From positions 1,419,775-1,483,774 of the forward strand of contig RPFO01000296.1 in assembly GCA_009746045.1 (NCBI GenBank): a DNA stretch of 64,000 nt, in the 5' to 3' direction. Position numbers and translations under genes: made by a program. This stretch comes from Mesostigma viride. Its lineage: Eukaryota > Streptophyta > Mesostigmatophyceae > Mesostigmatales > Mesostigmataceae. Under the pieces are notes generated by a model that worked only from the letters and a program-made list of their open reading frames with translations, searched no databases and was not told the DNA's origin. Positions 33,079 through 44,640 of this stretch are shown here, piece by piece. The first letter of the stretch is position 1. Each line of letters begins with the position of its first letter.

Positions 33079-34524
33079 CGGCCTCGACTCTTTGGGGGTA
33101 TGTCTTGGAAGGATATCACGCCGGCTGCCGGCTGCCGTGGCATCTCCCGGCCGCCCGGCAGGAAGAGCTGCTTTCCCTGGACGAGCGGGTGGGTCAGGCG
33201 GTGGTCGAGTTCGTCACGGCGGTGGCTCGAGACGCACAGGTCTCGGTGCGGGCGGCCTACCTCGCGGGCGGCGCCGACCTGGGCCTCATGTCCCCGCGGC
33301 AGCTTCGCCTCTTCTTGGACGCCCAGGCCCCGCCTCCCGGCCCGGTTGCCAGTGGGGGCTTTCTCATCACCTCCCTCAGCCTGGCGCAGGCCGCCATGCT
33401 GCGTGTGGAGTTCGGGGCCCCCATCGCGGTTCAGGGCGGCCAGGCCATCTTGGTGGACTCGGCCGGGCGCGCCCAGCCCCTAACCGCGGGGACGCCTGTT
33501 TCTGCCTTCCTCCACGACATCCTGGAGTTGGCAGGCATCCCGCACGAATGGCACCCCGCGGCTGACCAACCGGTCGGCATCCTCTCGCGCGCCCAGATTG
33601 CGCTCTCCCGGGTTGCTGGGAGGCCGGCTGGGACCCGCCCCCCCTCATGTCCGGTCCCTTCTGGAGGGGGACGACCCCGAGTCGGGCTCCTGTGCCATCT
33701 GCCTTGAGCCCTTCCGGCCGGGGGATGGCTTGTGTCGCCTGCCCGCGTGCGGCCACACATTCCATCAAGCGTGCATCGCGCGCAGCTTGCTCCACTCCGT
33801 GCCGCGCTGCCCGTTGTGCCGGGCTGTTGTGCCGCCCCCTGGGACTGCGCTTCCTCTCGGCCCGCCCCCGGTCTCGCTGGGTCCCCTGCCGGGTCCCCAC
33901 CGGGCCCCGGGGCCAGCTGCCTCCCCGACCCCTCGGCCTCCGCCCCCGGCCTCGTTGCCGGGGCCTGGGGTGGTCGCGGGCGCGCTGGCGAGTCCCCCTG
34001 GGAGGGGCGCCGGCGTTCTCGATCCCCCTCCGCTGGGGGTCTCCCCGGTGGGCACTGCCTCCTCCGTGGCCCCGGCGGGCCTGCCGGGCGCTGGTCGGGT
34101 CGTGGTGCGCGCGCCTGCCGGCCCGGCTGGGGAGACGCCGCAGGCCCCACGTCCTGCCTTTGCTGGCGCCGCTCCCCGCCACTCAGCGCCCGCCGACGGC
34201 CTTCACCGGTGTGCCGTGCTGCTTCCCACGGGGTCCCCGTGTGCGGGTGTGTTCCACAACCGTAACCTCCTCTGCCAGCACCTTCGCGCTGTGCACCCCG
34301 ATCTCGGCGCGGCGGATCTGCAGGCCATGAGCTGTTACCGGTGCCCGGAAGCTCACTGCCAGCGGGTGTACTCCATTCACGGGCGCGCTCAGCACGCGCG
34401 CGCCTGTGTTGCTCAACGGCCCCTCAACCGGCCAGCAGTCCCGGCCCCCTCCCCCCTCCCGCCTCGGCTCCCCCGGCTCCCAGCCCCCGCCGCCCGACTA
34501 CTCGGCCAGTTGGCGTTGGCTTGA
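33075..34524 (+). CDS. Retroelement ORF part 2: RING-H2 and C2H2 fingers
   Basis: Continues the previous part in a new frame after the C6 run at 33068-33073 (WGYVLEGYHAGCRLPWHLPA onward), then shifts again at the C7 run 33638-33644. A RING-H2 finger lies at 33691-33819 (CAICLEPF, CGHTFHQACI, CPLC), the type found in E3 ubiquitin ligases. After a Pro-rich linker come a C2H2-like finger (CAGVFHNRNLLCQHLRAVH, about 34240-34300) and a second Cys/His cluster (CYRCPEAHCQRVYSIHGRAQ, 34332-34410). The stop at 34522-34524 is out of step with the frame suggested by DYSASWRWLDTVP just upstream. Confidence 0.7.
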
Positions 34525-34632
34525 CACGGTCCCTGGGATGCATGCGCCATCAACCCGACGTCTACCCTGACCGACCTCCCCCACCGCGCGCGTAGCCTTT
34601 TCGCGCAATGTGCAATCGTTTCTCTCCGGCGC

Positions 34633-37409
34633 ATGCACGCCGCTCCGGACGACCCGCTGGGCTTTAAACTGCACATGGTGACCCCCCGCCTGCTCCTCAC
34701 CCCTCTCGGGCGTGGTGTGCGCGGCCTCCAGGGTGCGGTTATTGCCCGTTGCCGACGCTTTCTGCAGGGGGACTGGGAGGGGCTGTTTGGCGTGCCGCCC
34801 CCGCGCACGGCCCGGCTGTCGGGGGAGGTCAACTTCGAGCGGGTGGCCGCCGACGTCATCCGCCTCGTCCGCGAGGGGCAGCTCAGCCGGGCCATGACCC
34901 GCTTGGAAATGGCCAAGCTCGCCCCCGCCAATGCGGCTACCCTGGCGGCCTTGGAGGCTCTTCACCCTGCGGAGCCCGGATTCCAGCTGCCCGTGCCGGA
35001 CCCCCTGCCGGCCCCCCTCCGGCTGGACCGCGACTGCTTCCTGGAGGTGATGCGTGAGGTCCCGCGGGCTTCCTCTACCGGGCCGTCGGGCTGGCGCTAC
35101 GAGCACTTGGAGGTCCTGGTGGGGCATGGGGGCGAGGACATTCTCTTTGACACCCTCATTGACCTGGCGGCTGGTCGCGTTCCTCCCGCTGCGCGCGAGT
35201 GGTTAGCGGGCGCTCGCCTCCTCGCTCTGCTCAAGGGTGTCTTGCCCCCCCCGAGGGCAAGGTGCGCCCGATCGCCTGCGGTGAGGTGCTCCGCAAGCTC
35301 GTGGGCAAAGTGATCTGCCGCCAAAAGGCGCCCGAGCTCCGTGCCTTTTTCTGCCCGCCCCTCGCAGCGGGTGAGACCTCGGTGGCGGCCCAGCTGGGGG
35401 TGACGACTCCAGGCGGGGCGGATATCCTCATCCATTCGGTGCAGGCCTACCTCGAGGCCCACCCCACCCACGCTGTCGTCAAGGTCGACTGCCACAACGC
35501 GTTCAACAGTCTGTCCCGCGCCAGCATGTTTGCGGCCGTCATGGAGTCCTTCGAGGACTTGTACGCTTGGACAGCCGTGTGCTACGGCCAGCCCGGCCAA
35601 CTGGTTCACATCATGGAGGACGGCACTCGCGGCGGCCTGCTGTCGCGGTCGGGCACCCAGCAAGGGGACCCCCTGGGACCCCTGTACTTTGCCGCCCCCC
35701 TCCAGGGTTGCCTCCAAGCGGTCCATGCTGCCCACCCGGCGGTCGCTATTCAGGCCTACTTGGATGATATCTACCTTCTGGGCCCTGTGCCGGACACCAC
35801 CGCGGCTCTGCTGGCACTGCAGACCGCGGTGGCCGACATCAACCTCCAGTTGACCCTTGCCAAGTGCGCGGTGTACTCGCCCCAAGGTGATTGCTCCGGC
35901 TTTCCGCCCCAGCTCTTGGGCCGGGACGAGCGCCTCCATGGGTTGGATGTCCTCGGCGTTCCGGTTGGCGACCCCGCGTTTGTCATCGATGCTCTGCGGG
36001 CCGCCCTCGAGGCACGCACTGAGGTACTGCCCTTGATTGCGCGCCTTCATGATTCGCAGACCAAGGGTCTGCTTCTGTGGTTTTGCGCTCACCCTCGCGT
36101 CGTTCACTGGCTCCGGGGCGCTCTTCCGTCTCAGGTCCGGCTGGCCGCCGAGGGCCACGACGAACGCATCCAGTCGGCCTTGGCGCAGCTGGTCCCGGGC
36201 CCCGACCTCCCGCCACATGCTATTCGCATTGCCTCCCTGCCTGCACGGATGGGTGGCTGCGGTCTGACTCGTGCCGCCCGGCTGGCCCCAGCAGCCTTTT
36301 TGGGCTCCGTCGCTCAGTCGTGGGCGGAAAGCTGCCGGCTCCTGCCCCTTTTGGCAACGGCAGCGCCTGACCTCCTGGACCCCAGCAGCCCTTTGCCCTT
36401 CGTCACCGCCATCCAGGAGGCCTATGCTGAGATCCAGCAGGCCTGTTCTCCCGTCCGTGCCGCTCAGGCGGTACAGCGCCACCTCCCTCGCGGCACTCCC
36501 TCGGTCGCCTCCGTTCAATCTCCCGCCGCATTCCCTGCTCGCGTCATCGATAAACACCAGAAAACCTACGCGGGTATTCTGCACACGGCTGATTGGATTG
36601 CTCTTTTCGCGGACCTCAACGCCCAGGGACGTGCGTGGCTGTTCTCGCTTTCCTTGCGGAGTGTGGGCTCGGCGTACCTTCGTGCTCTTCCCATGGCCCC
36701 CCCATTCGCCTTGGCTCCCAGCCACTACTCGGTGGCGCTCCGGCACCAGCTATTTGCCCCGCAGCCTCTTGTTCCGGCCGGGCGGCCTTGTGGTAGCTGT
36801 GGGCAGCCGCTGGATCCCACGGGGACTCACTACCTTGCCTGCATGGGGGGCCAACAGAATCAGAATTGGTATTTGTATTTGCACACTGTCCTCCTGACGG
36901 TGGTGCTCGCCATGATTCGGTCGGTTTTCCCCCACGCGAACATCCGGTCCGAGGATGCGGATGGCGCTGCCTTCTATTCCCCCAACCACCGGCCTGACAT
37001 CGTGGTGCTGGACTTTGAGGGGGGTGGCCGGCATCTGCTTATTGACGTTTCGGTGGCGCGGCCCTTGGCTCTTAGCCACGTGGCTGGGGCCTCCCTCACG
37101 GCAGGTTACACGGCGGACCGGGCGGAGCGGGCCAAGCTCCTGGCCTACGGCGACGTCGGGCACCATCGTGTGGTGCCCTTTGTCCTGGAGGAGTTTGGGG
37201 CCATGGGGCCCCTGACCTCCGCCTTCTTCAAGGAGTGTTGCCGGCTCCGGGAGGACCGGCTGGACCTGGAGGGCCAGCGGGCCCCATGGTCGGCGCGGAC
37301 CTGGACGTCATATTGGCGTCAGCGCTTGTCGGTGGCGCTGACTCGGGCCATGGCGGACATCATGCTCCGCCGTACGCGGGCTGATTTTGCGGTGCAGCAG
37401 GGCTATTAG
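34633..37409 (+). CDS. Retroelement ORF part 3: reverse transcriptase and restriction-like endonuclease
   Basis: RT domain from about 34980. The frame breaks at the C8 run 35245-35252 and resumes as EGKVRPIACGEVLRKLVGKV. Catalytic motifs: VVKVDCHNAF (Asp at about 35487), GTQQGDPLGP, and YLDDI (Asp pair at about 35763) in place of the usual YADD. After the thumb there is a Cys/His knuckle (CGSCGQPLDPTGTHYLACMG, about 36791-36850). Then comes an RPDIVVLDF...LIDVSV core (36988-37060) typical of PD-(D/E)XK restriction-like endonucleases of R2/NeSL-type elements. It ends GYstop at 37409. The catalytic residues look intact. Confidence 0.82.
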
Positions 37410-37550
37410 GTTCCTCCCGTTAGGCGTTTCCATTGGTCTTATCGTAGTATAGAGCTTTGACATGGCTCTGTATATAGGTTTATAGCTGGGCGTTTGCTTT
37501 GGTTTGAGTGATTTCACTCTGCTGTAAGTAATTATATTTTTAATATATAT

Positions 37551-38087
37551 TAACTGGAAGGGGGCGGCCATCTACGTCGGCCACAAGCCCTGGCAGGCGA
37601 CCCCCCCCCCCCGCGGCCCCAGCGACTCCAGACGCCCCAGCTTAGGGGAATACAGCAGTAGTAGTGCAGAATAGATAGACCGTGGCCATGTACATGTACG
37701 CCTCCTAGAGGCACTATCCCAGCTAAGCCCCGCGCTTTATTTAATCATGTACATGTGTGCCTATGATGTGCCACACTCCAGACGATGCATAGCCTTATTT
37801 AGTAATGTTGTGCCCATGCAGGGAGTCACTCTCTGCTGAGAAGCCATGCCATAGCTCTTGTATAGCCATGATGATCTTCCCCCTCACAGGCATGCTCCCC
37901 CCTTACCCGGGCATAGCGTGATAGACCATGAGGGTGCGGGTGCCCTGGTGCACCTAGAGCAAGTGTTGTTTACATTCCCACCCTTGCAGGAAGTAGCTTA
38001 GAATGTATTATAGGCCCATATGCCCCTTCTCAGGGCTATGTGCTACATATACTCCCAACGGAGTTATGTTCCTAATTAATTAATTAA
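37551..38087 (+). repeat. LINE fragments with 3' hairpin and TTAA-rich tail
   Basis: Begins with ACTGGAAGGGGGCGGCCATC, a fragment of the L1-like ORF1 end, followed by a copy of the 30324-30690 repeat. It ends in a hairpin (CTCCCAACGGAG, 38052-38063) and a TAAT microsatellite tail (38072-38090). Confidence 0.65.
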
Positions 38088-38091
38088 TTAA

Positions 38092-39809
38092 CTCGTCGTC
38101 TGTCCCTGGTCCTCTACGGAGGACTGAGTTGAACTCAGTCCTCTCTAGAGGACCGAGTTTTTGGGTTTCGTAGAAAATTCGCCCCGGTCAGAATGTTTGA
38201 CAAAAAAATTCTCTCAAAATTTATTCAAATACTACGTGAAAAGATCTTTCTTGGACATATTTTTGGGATTTTTTTGGATTTGGTATGCGCGGCTAACTGT
38301 ACGGTCAAAGTACAGGTGGTAAGGGTACTTTTCCACGTGAAACGCGAGTTCCGGAAATGCACGACCTAGCCATGGCGGCTCGCGCCCATGCATGCAGTTT
38401 ACGTTTGCGGACGAGTTAGCCGTCCAAACTCAGTAAATAGATTTAACATGCCCTAAAGATGATATAAATCAATTTTTAGCTCGCGGGGATGCGATTTACC
38501 CGGTGTCGGCACTGTTCTTGCTGGAAAAAACTGCGATAAGGCAGGTCGACGGAATTGATTACTGCGCTTGCTTTCCGGCGCAATTTCAATGGCTGATAGG
38601 TTTCTTTCTACATGTTAACATGAGTTGCATTAGAATATATTGAGTGACAGTATAGATTTGATGATCTCGACCATTCTGTCACGTCATGGTCTATGTGCCG
38701 CAAAGTGCCACTTTTGCGGGCACCGCCTGGGCCAAGGTAACGCCAGCCGTGCCAGGTAAAGCCGGATAATCGTTGCCTCTTCGTTCCTTGATGTTCTTAC
38801 ATGAGTTTAAGCTTGCGAGGCGTTGTCAGGTTCAAGTCTTGATGCTCTTTCTTGACCGTTGCCTGCCCCTCTCTAAAACCCCCTTTTCAGATGATGTTAG
38901 CAGGCATTTGCCTTAACCCAGTGTAGTTGTGCAGGGTTTTAGGAGCTGTGCAGGTTTAAACACCTTCATAGATGTTAGTTATTCTTTTGCTACGTTCATA
39001 CTGCATGATTGTGTGGCCACGGGCTGCGTCAAGGGTGCATTCAAGCTTTTACGGGTGAGTGAAAAGTCTTGGTGACAAACCACTGCCATCATGTGCCAGC
39101 AACTATGTTGGCCACATCATGGCAAGGCAAAACAGTTATAGCCATATCTATTGTTGTTTGAAACAATGGAAATATGCTTAACCTACCCATTATATTGGTG
39201 GTTGACACTTATAACATAACCCTTTGTTGGTAGGTATCCAAGCCCATTCCCTACATGCATGCATAGGCTCTCACTACATGATAAGGCATGATATACCTGA
39301 AGTATGATGATGCAAGTGTGTTGTCCTGTAATGCTTGAAGGGAAATGAGTTGATTGGGATGGTTGGTGGCCACGGTGATGTAGTATGACCGCACTTACAT
39401 GCTAGCAAAGTTAGCAAAAGCCCCATTCCTCTCCTGAGGACTGAGAGTTTTTTAATTGTTTCAGGCAGTTGCAGTGGCCAAATGGAGCCCAGTTTTTTGC
39501 CACGCTTCAAGAACTATGTTGTTTACATGCCTATATTTTTTCTTCATGCACCAGGATTTGATTGAATTTTTCCCACTCGTTCTTATCCCGAAAAATGCAA
39601 ATTCGCGAGGGGCGCCCAACGTCCGTGTAATTTTCAGGTGTTCGGGTCAAGTTTTCACATATGCAGTATTTTTGCCAACAAAATGATATCTAGTACACCC
39701 CAGATCCACATCAAAACATTTGGGATGGACCCCCCACCTAGTCGCTACACGCGGTTGAAAATTGTCAACTCAGTCCTCCTGTGAGGACTGAGTTGGGACA
39801 GACGACGAG
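38092..39809. mobile_element. TTAA-flanked DNA transposon, copy B
   Basis: Flanked by TTAA (38088-38091, 39810-39813) with perfect terminal inverted repeats CTCGTCGTCTGTCCC / GGGACAGACGACGAG. Subterminal palindromes CTCAGTCCT...AGGACTGAG are present at both ends. The interior is an inverted relative of 17370-19444. The shared interior includes TGCCACTTTTGCGGGCACCG, which could encode a short Cys-rich stretch (CHFCGH), but no open transposase remains. Confidence 0.8.
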
Positions 39810-39828
39810 TTAATATATATTAAAAATA

Positions 39829-40418
39829 CGCTGCCTTCTATTCCCCCAACCACCGGCCTGACATCGTGGTGCTGGACTTTGAGGGGGGTGGCCGGCATCT
39901 GCTTATTGACGTTTCGGTGGCGCGGCCCTTGGCTCTTAGCCACGTGGCTGGGGCCTCCCTCACGGCAGGTTACACGGCGGACCGGGCGGAGCGGGCCAAG
40001 CTCCTGGCCTACGGCGACGTCGGGCACCATCGTGTGGTGCCCTTTGTCCTGGAGGAGTTTGGGGCCATGGGGCCCCTGACCTCCGCCTTCTTCAAGGAGT
40101 GTTGCCGGCTCCGGGAGGACCGGCTGGACCTGGAGGGCCAGCGGGCCCCATGGTCGGCGCGGACCTGGACGTCATATTGGCGTCAGCGCTTGTCGGTGGC
40201 GCTGACTCGGGCCATGGCTGACATCATGCTCCGCCGTACGCGGGCTGATTTTGCGGTGCAGCAGGGCTATTAGGTTCCTCCCGTTAGGCGTTTCCATTGG
40301 TCTTATCGTAGTATAGAGCTTTGACATGGCTCTGTATATAGGTTTATAGCTGGGCGTTTGCTTTGGTTTGAGTGATTTCACTCTGCTGTAAGTAATTATA
40401 TTTTTAATATATATATTA
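39829..40418 (+). pseudogene. 5'-truncated copy of the RT element
   Basis: Repeats 36965-37550 of the full element almost exactly: the endonuclease end (RPDI is read as HRPDIVVLDFEGGGRHLL), the same stop and the same 3' UTR. Truncation at the 5' side is usual for target-primed reverse transcription. Near-identity to the full copy implies recent activity. Confidence 0.9.
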
Positions 40419-40484
40419 AAAATATAATTACTTACAGCAGAGTGAAATCACTCAAACCAAAGCAAACGCCCAGCTATAAACCTG
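40419..40484 (-). repeat. Inverted 3'-terminal fragment of the RT element
   Basis: The last ~65 bp of the element in reverse orientation, tail to tail with the preceding copy, making a near-perfect ~130-bp palindrome at about 40353-40484. Confidence 0.88.
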
Positions 40485-40703
40485 CTACATATATTCATTG
40501 AGAATGATAGATTACGGAGGTGAGATAGGCATGCAACATAAGGAAAAACCCGATAACTGGGAGAATAACCCTGAAGAAATTAATAGTAATCTGACACAGA
40601 CATCCAAGGATCACGCCAGCGGCACAAGGTACAACTAACTATACATCACAAAACTACACGCAGCAACAGCGCTGCCGGCCCACCATGCAGGCCTGGAAGG
40701 GAT

Positions 40704-42494
40704 CTAGACCGCATGGGTCGCGACAAAGTCGGCCCGGGTGCGGCGGAATAACACATCAGCCACGGTGCGAGTGAGGGCGAGTGACAGACGCTGCCGCCAA
40801 TACGAGGACCACGTGCGGGCCGACCACGGGGCGGTCTGACCCTCGAGGTCGAGGCGGTCTTCACGGCGCTGGCAGCACTCGTGGAAAAACTCCGCTGTCT
40901 TGGGGCCCATGGCCCCGAACTCCTCAAGGACAAAGGGGATGACCCGGTGGGGCCCCACATTGCCGTAGGAGGCAAACTTGTCGCGCTCAGCCACAGCGGC
41001 AGCAGCGCCGGCATCCACAGCCGCCCGGAGGATGTGGCGACCGGAAAGCGGCCGAGCCACGGAGACATCGATGAGCAGGTGGCAACCCTGCCCGTCGTAG
41101 TCAAGCACGGTAATATCGGGGCGATGGTTGGGTGAGTAGAGGGCGGCCCCATCCGCGTCCTCGCACTTGATGGTGGAGTGGGGAAAGACCGACCGAACCA
41201 TGGCACACACCACCCGGAGGAGAGCGGTATGGAGATAGAGGAACCAGTTCTGGTTCTGCTGGCCACCCATGCACGCGATGTAGTGCGTCCCAGTAGTATC
41301 CAGAGCAAGCCCGCAGCTGCCGCAGGACGCACCCGCCGTGATGAGAGGTTGCGGGGCAAAGAGCTGGTGGCGGAGAGCGATGGCGTAAAGGGCCGGAACC
41401 AGTGTGAACAAAGGGCTCATGGGGAGGGCGCGCAGGAATGCGGACCCCACGCTCCCCTCAAGGGAAACGGAGTGAAGCCAAGCCTTCCCCTGATCGTTCA
41501 AGCTCGCATGCAGACCCATCCAGTCGGCACAGTGTAGTATACCCGCGTAGGTCTTTTGTTGTTTTTCATGAACGCAGGCAGGGAAGACACTAGGACTGAC
41601 GACAGTGGACACGCCGGGCGTGCCCCGGGGCAGGCGACGGTGGACGGCCTGAGCGGGGCGGACGAGGTCGCAAGCCTGCTGGATCCCGAGGTAAGAATCC
41701 TGCACAGCCTGCACAAAGGGGAAGGGGGATGGGGTGACCAAGTCGGGAATGGCGCTGACGGCGCTGGGGACCAACCGGCGGATCTCCGCCCAGGCCTGAG
41801 CAACAGAGCCAAGGAAGGCGGCGGGGGCGAGGCGGGCGGCGCGGGTGAGCCCACACCCGCCCATGCGGCAGGGGAGGGTGGCCAAGCGCATGGAGTGAGC
41901 TGGCAGGCTAGGGCCGGGGAGGAGCACCTGCAAGGCGGCCTGAATGCGCTCGTCATGGCCTTCCGCGGCAAGCCGCACCAAGTGGGGGGAGCGCCACGGA
42001 GCCAGTGAACCACCCGCGGGTGGGCGCAAAACCACAGGAGGAGCCCTTTGGTCTGGGGGTCCTTGAGGCGCGCCCAAGTCTCGAGGACATGGGTGCGCTG
42101 TTCCACGGTGGCCCGGAGCTCCTCTTCGACGTAGTCAGGGTCACCCACAGGGACGCCCAGGCACGAGAAACCACGCGCCCGCGCCAATGCCCCCGGGATA
42201 GCCGCGGGGAAGCCAGAGCAGTCCCCCTGGGGCGAAAAGACTGCACACTTGGGGAGGGTGAGCCGAAGGTTGATGGCCGCCATGGCCACTTCAAGGGCAG
42301 CCAGGGCGGCAACCACAGCGTCGGCCGGGCCAAGGGCATGGATATCGTCCATATAGGCGAGGAGCACGACATCCGGGTGCGCAGCGTGGACACCTTGGAG
42401 AGCCTTGTGCAGCGGGGCAGACAGGTAAAAGGGGCCGAGGGGGTCACCTTGCTGGGTTCCCGTGCGGGAAGCGATGTCGGCGAACGTCCCATGC
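40704..42494 (-). pseudogene. 5'-truncated second RT element copy, diverged
   Basis: Minus-strand relative of the RT element, clearly similar but not identical. It starts inside the RT at GTQQGDPLGPFYLSAPLHKA, keeps YMDDI, the knuckle (CGSCGLALDTTGTHYIACMG) and the RPDITVLDY...LIDVSV endonuclease core, and ends VATHAV. One frame break sits at the G6 run 41984-41989. The truncated edge abuts a hairpin plus TAAT tail (42495-42540). It lacks all N-terminal fingers, so it cannot be autonomous. Confidence 0.85.
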
Positions 42495-42540
42495 TACATA
42501 TATACTCCCAACGGAGTTATGTTCCTAATTAATTAATTAT

Positions 42541-42750
42541 AATGGTAGGCATAGCTTGCGTGCAAGATTAATAGCTCGAGGCCTCACTTGATTGAGGCCC
42601 AAATTTTAGAAGTCCTACTAGCAGCCTGTGGACATACATGTACATATTGACGTCTTGCATCGGAGACGTCCACTATATCTTAAACTGGTGAATTCAGTGC
42701 TCCGTGGTCCCCCAACACTATACTTTTCGTCCGAGGGTAGTAAAAAGGAT
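42541..42750. other. Short spacer
   Basis: No coding signal. Near 42542-42600 the sequence relates in inverted form to 48500-48540 (ATAGCTTGCGTGCAAGATTA / TCTTGCACGCAAGCAAT). Confidence 0.4.
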
Positions 42751-43060
42751 CCGAGGCGTAAATTACGAGGTGGTAATTTACGGCACAGACTACTCTTACG
42801 GTTTACATCCGAGGTCGGATCTTTCTCGTAAGCTACGAGTTAGATCCGAGGTAAGATCCGACGTCGTAAATTACGAGGTAGTAATTTACGAGGTAGTAAT
42901 TTACGAGGTAGTAATGTACGAGGTAGTAATGTACGAGGTAGTAATGTACGAGGTAGTAATTTACGAGGTAGTAAGGTACGAGGTAGTAATTTACGAGGTA
43001 GTAAGGTACGAGGTAGTAATTTGCGAGGTAGTAATCTACGAGTTGGTAATTTACGATCCC
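42750..43060 (+). repeat. 15-bp minisatellite (TTACGAGGTAGTAAT)
   Basis: About thirteen units of 15 bp centred on ACGAGGTAGTAA between 42860 and 43050, with looser copies upstream. Being a multiple of three it leaves an open frame reading YEVVI repeats. No start context or homology suggests a real protein. Confidence 0.85.
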
Positions 43061-43384
43061 GGTACTTGGTCCCGTAGGTTACGACGTCGTATGCTTCTCG
43101 CGTACACTACCGGTACTACAATCATGTCGCTATGTCGTTCTGAATTGCAGTACGCATGTCACTTATCAGAATTTCACTTTGATTTCACTTAAAATTTCGG
43201 TCAACCTAACCCCTAACACCCATTTACCCGGGGGAAAAAAAATGAATGGCATTTGCAGCAAGGCTCATGCAAGACGAGTTCCTATTTCATAAAAAATTTC
43301 ATTATTAAATGCAGGATTACATGTCATGCACAAAAATCCAACGCCTTCACAGAAAATAGCATATCAAGTCTTCTGACGACAATA

Positions 43385-43655
43385 TCAAGTCAATATCAAA
43401 TTCGTGGCTTCTCTTCGTGGCTTGAAATACTGTTTCCATGCGGTGCGCAGGACAGCTCCGGGGATGTCGGCACCGCACAGAAGCTCCATCCGGGAGCAAG
43501 TGCGCCGGGGGAAGATGTTGTACATCCAGAGCTCGATATGTGCGGGAAGCCGTCGTGTTGGAAACCGAGGTGTCTGCACATAATTCCGCGCGCAGGCAGC
43601 TTGTGCCTTTACGGGGGAAGACCTGCGACACAAAAACCGTGTCCGGACAATGCAA
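43385..43655 (-). CDS. Possible small gene or gene fragment
   Basis: The minus strand encodes about 80 residues including HIELWMYNIFPRRTCSRMEL and GAVLRTAWKQYFKPRREATN, compositionally similar to proteins of the virus-like block at 52-64 kb. Adjacent frames overlap and no clean ATG or terminator is visible. It could be a fragment of a viral gene. I do not recognise the family. Confidence 0.25.
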
Positions 43656-43779
43656 TACGGAGAAATGGCAACGGCAGATGGAGTCGGCTAAGGCCGCTTG
43701 TAAGGAAAGTGATTTTTAATGCACGAATAAATGTATAATGCATGCTACATCGCCATCGCTTGGGCGGTGAAAAGACAAG

Positions 43780-44000
43780 GACCAACCACATGCCCCCACC
43801 TACCCTTCGTGCATCCCGCCCTTGACGAGGCACAACCATGTGCCCCCACCTACCCTTTGTGCGTCCCTCCCTTGACAAGAAACAAGCACGTGCACCTATC
43901 TAACCTTTGTGCATCCCTTCCTTGGCAAGGAACAAGCACACCCACCCACCTACTCCACATGCATCCCTCCCTTGACAAGGAACAAGCACGATCACCCAGC
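43780..44000 (+). repeat. ~50-bp degenerate tandem repeat
   Basis: Four to five units containing CACCTACCCTTYGTGCRTCC and CCTTGACAAGGAACAAGCAC. Confidence 0.75.
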
Positions 44001-44229
44001 TACCCACTAGCACGGCAGCAAGGCAGACCTAACAATGGCAAGTGATGTTTATCGGTAGAAACTGTTAGACAACTAGCAAACGAGCCAGCCGGTGAAGAGC
44101 AAGGCACGCATGCAAGGAATTTGTCGTTGCCTATGACTACGCTTGTGTTTGTCACTGCAGTTGAAATCTGCATTTGCATCAGCAGGCCCGATCGAACCCC
44201 ATGTCGCCACCCGCATTTCCACTTATACT

Positions 44230-44640
44230 TCACGGCCCCTTATTCTTCTCTTGTGCCTGCCTTTGCCCTAACTGTTACCCTAGCATCTGCCCTTGCCCCT
44301 ATCCTTTGATCCCCAGTGTTTGCCGTTGCCCTCATCCTTTCCCTAGTGCCTGCCCTTGTCTTCATCTTTTCCCTTGTGCCTGCCCTTGCCCTTGTCCGTT
44401 CCCTCGTGCTTGACTTGTCCTAATCTCTTTCCCTTGCGCCTGCCCTTGCCCTTATCCGCTTCCCTTGTGCCTGCCCCTGCCCTTGCCCTTGTCATTTCCC
44501 TTGAGCCTGCCCTTTTGGCAAGCACAAGTGCCTTTGTCCTTTCCTTGGCCTTGTGCTTGCTCTTCCAGTTTCCCTTTCCTTTGCTCGTGCGGTTGCCTTT
44601 GCTCTTACCCGGGTGCTTGCCCTTGCCGTTTGCAAGCTGC
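44230..44640 (+). repeat. Degenerate CTTGCC-rich repeat
   Basis: A pyrimidine-rich tract of loosely repeated TGCCCTTGCCCTTGTC units on the plus strand. Open frames here are by-products of the composition. Confidence 0.7.

Larger units (their letters stand above)
32139..37550 (+). mobile_element. Non-LTR-type retroelement with PHD, RING, C2H2, RT and restriction-like endonuclease
   Basis: Starts inside a satellite unit with two GC hairpins (32154-32205). It then codes, through several frames, for a PHD finger, a RING-H2 finger, C2H2 fingers, a reverse transcriptase and a C-terminal zinc knuckle plus RPD-type endonuclease. It ends in TTTTTAATATATATTAA at about 37550. Two further truncated copies lie at 39829-40418 (plus) and 40704-42494 (minus). 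Five of its six or so frame breaks lie in C-runs (32746-32750, 33068-33073, 33638-33644, 34531-34533, 35245-35252). Without them it would be one protein of about 1,720 residues. Confidence 0.85.

Noticed and set aside
35097-36746. 549-residue minus-strand open frame opposite the reverse transcriptase
   Set aside because: Shadow of the GC-rich RT frame. It has no domain, while the plus strand has clear RT motifs.
17370-39809. The two TTAA elements as one giant inverted repeat of a segmental duplication
   Set aside because: Similarity stops at the TTAA borders on both sides, and the TIRs differ between copies.
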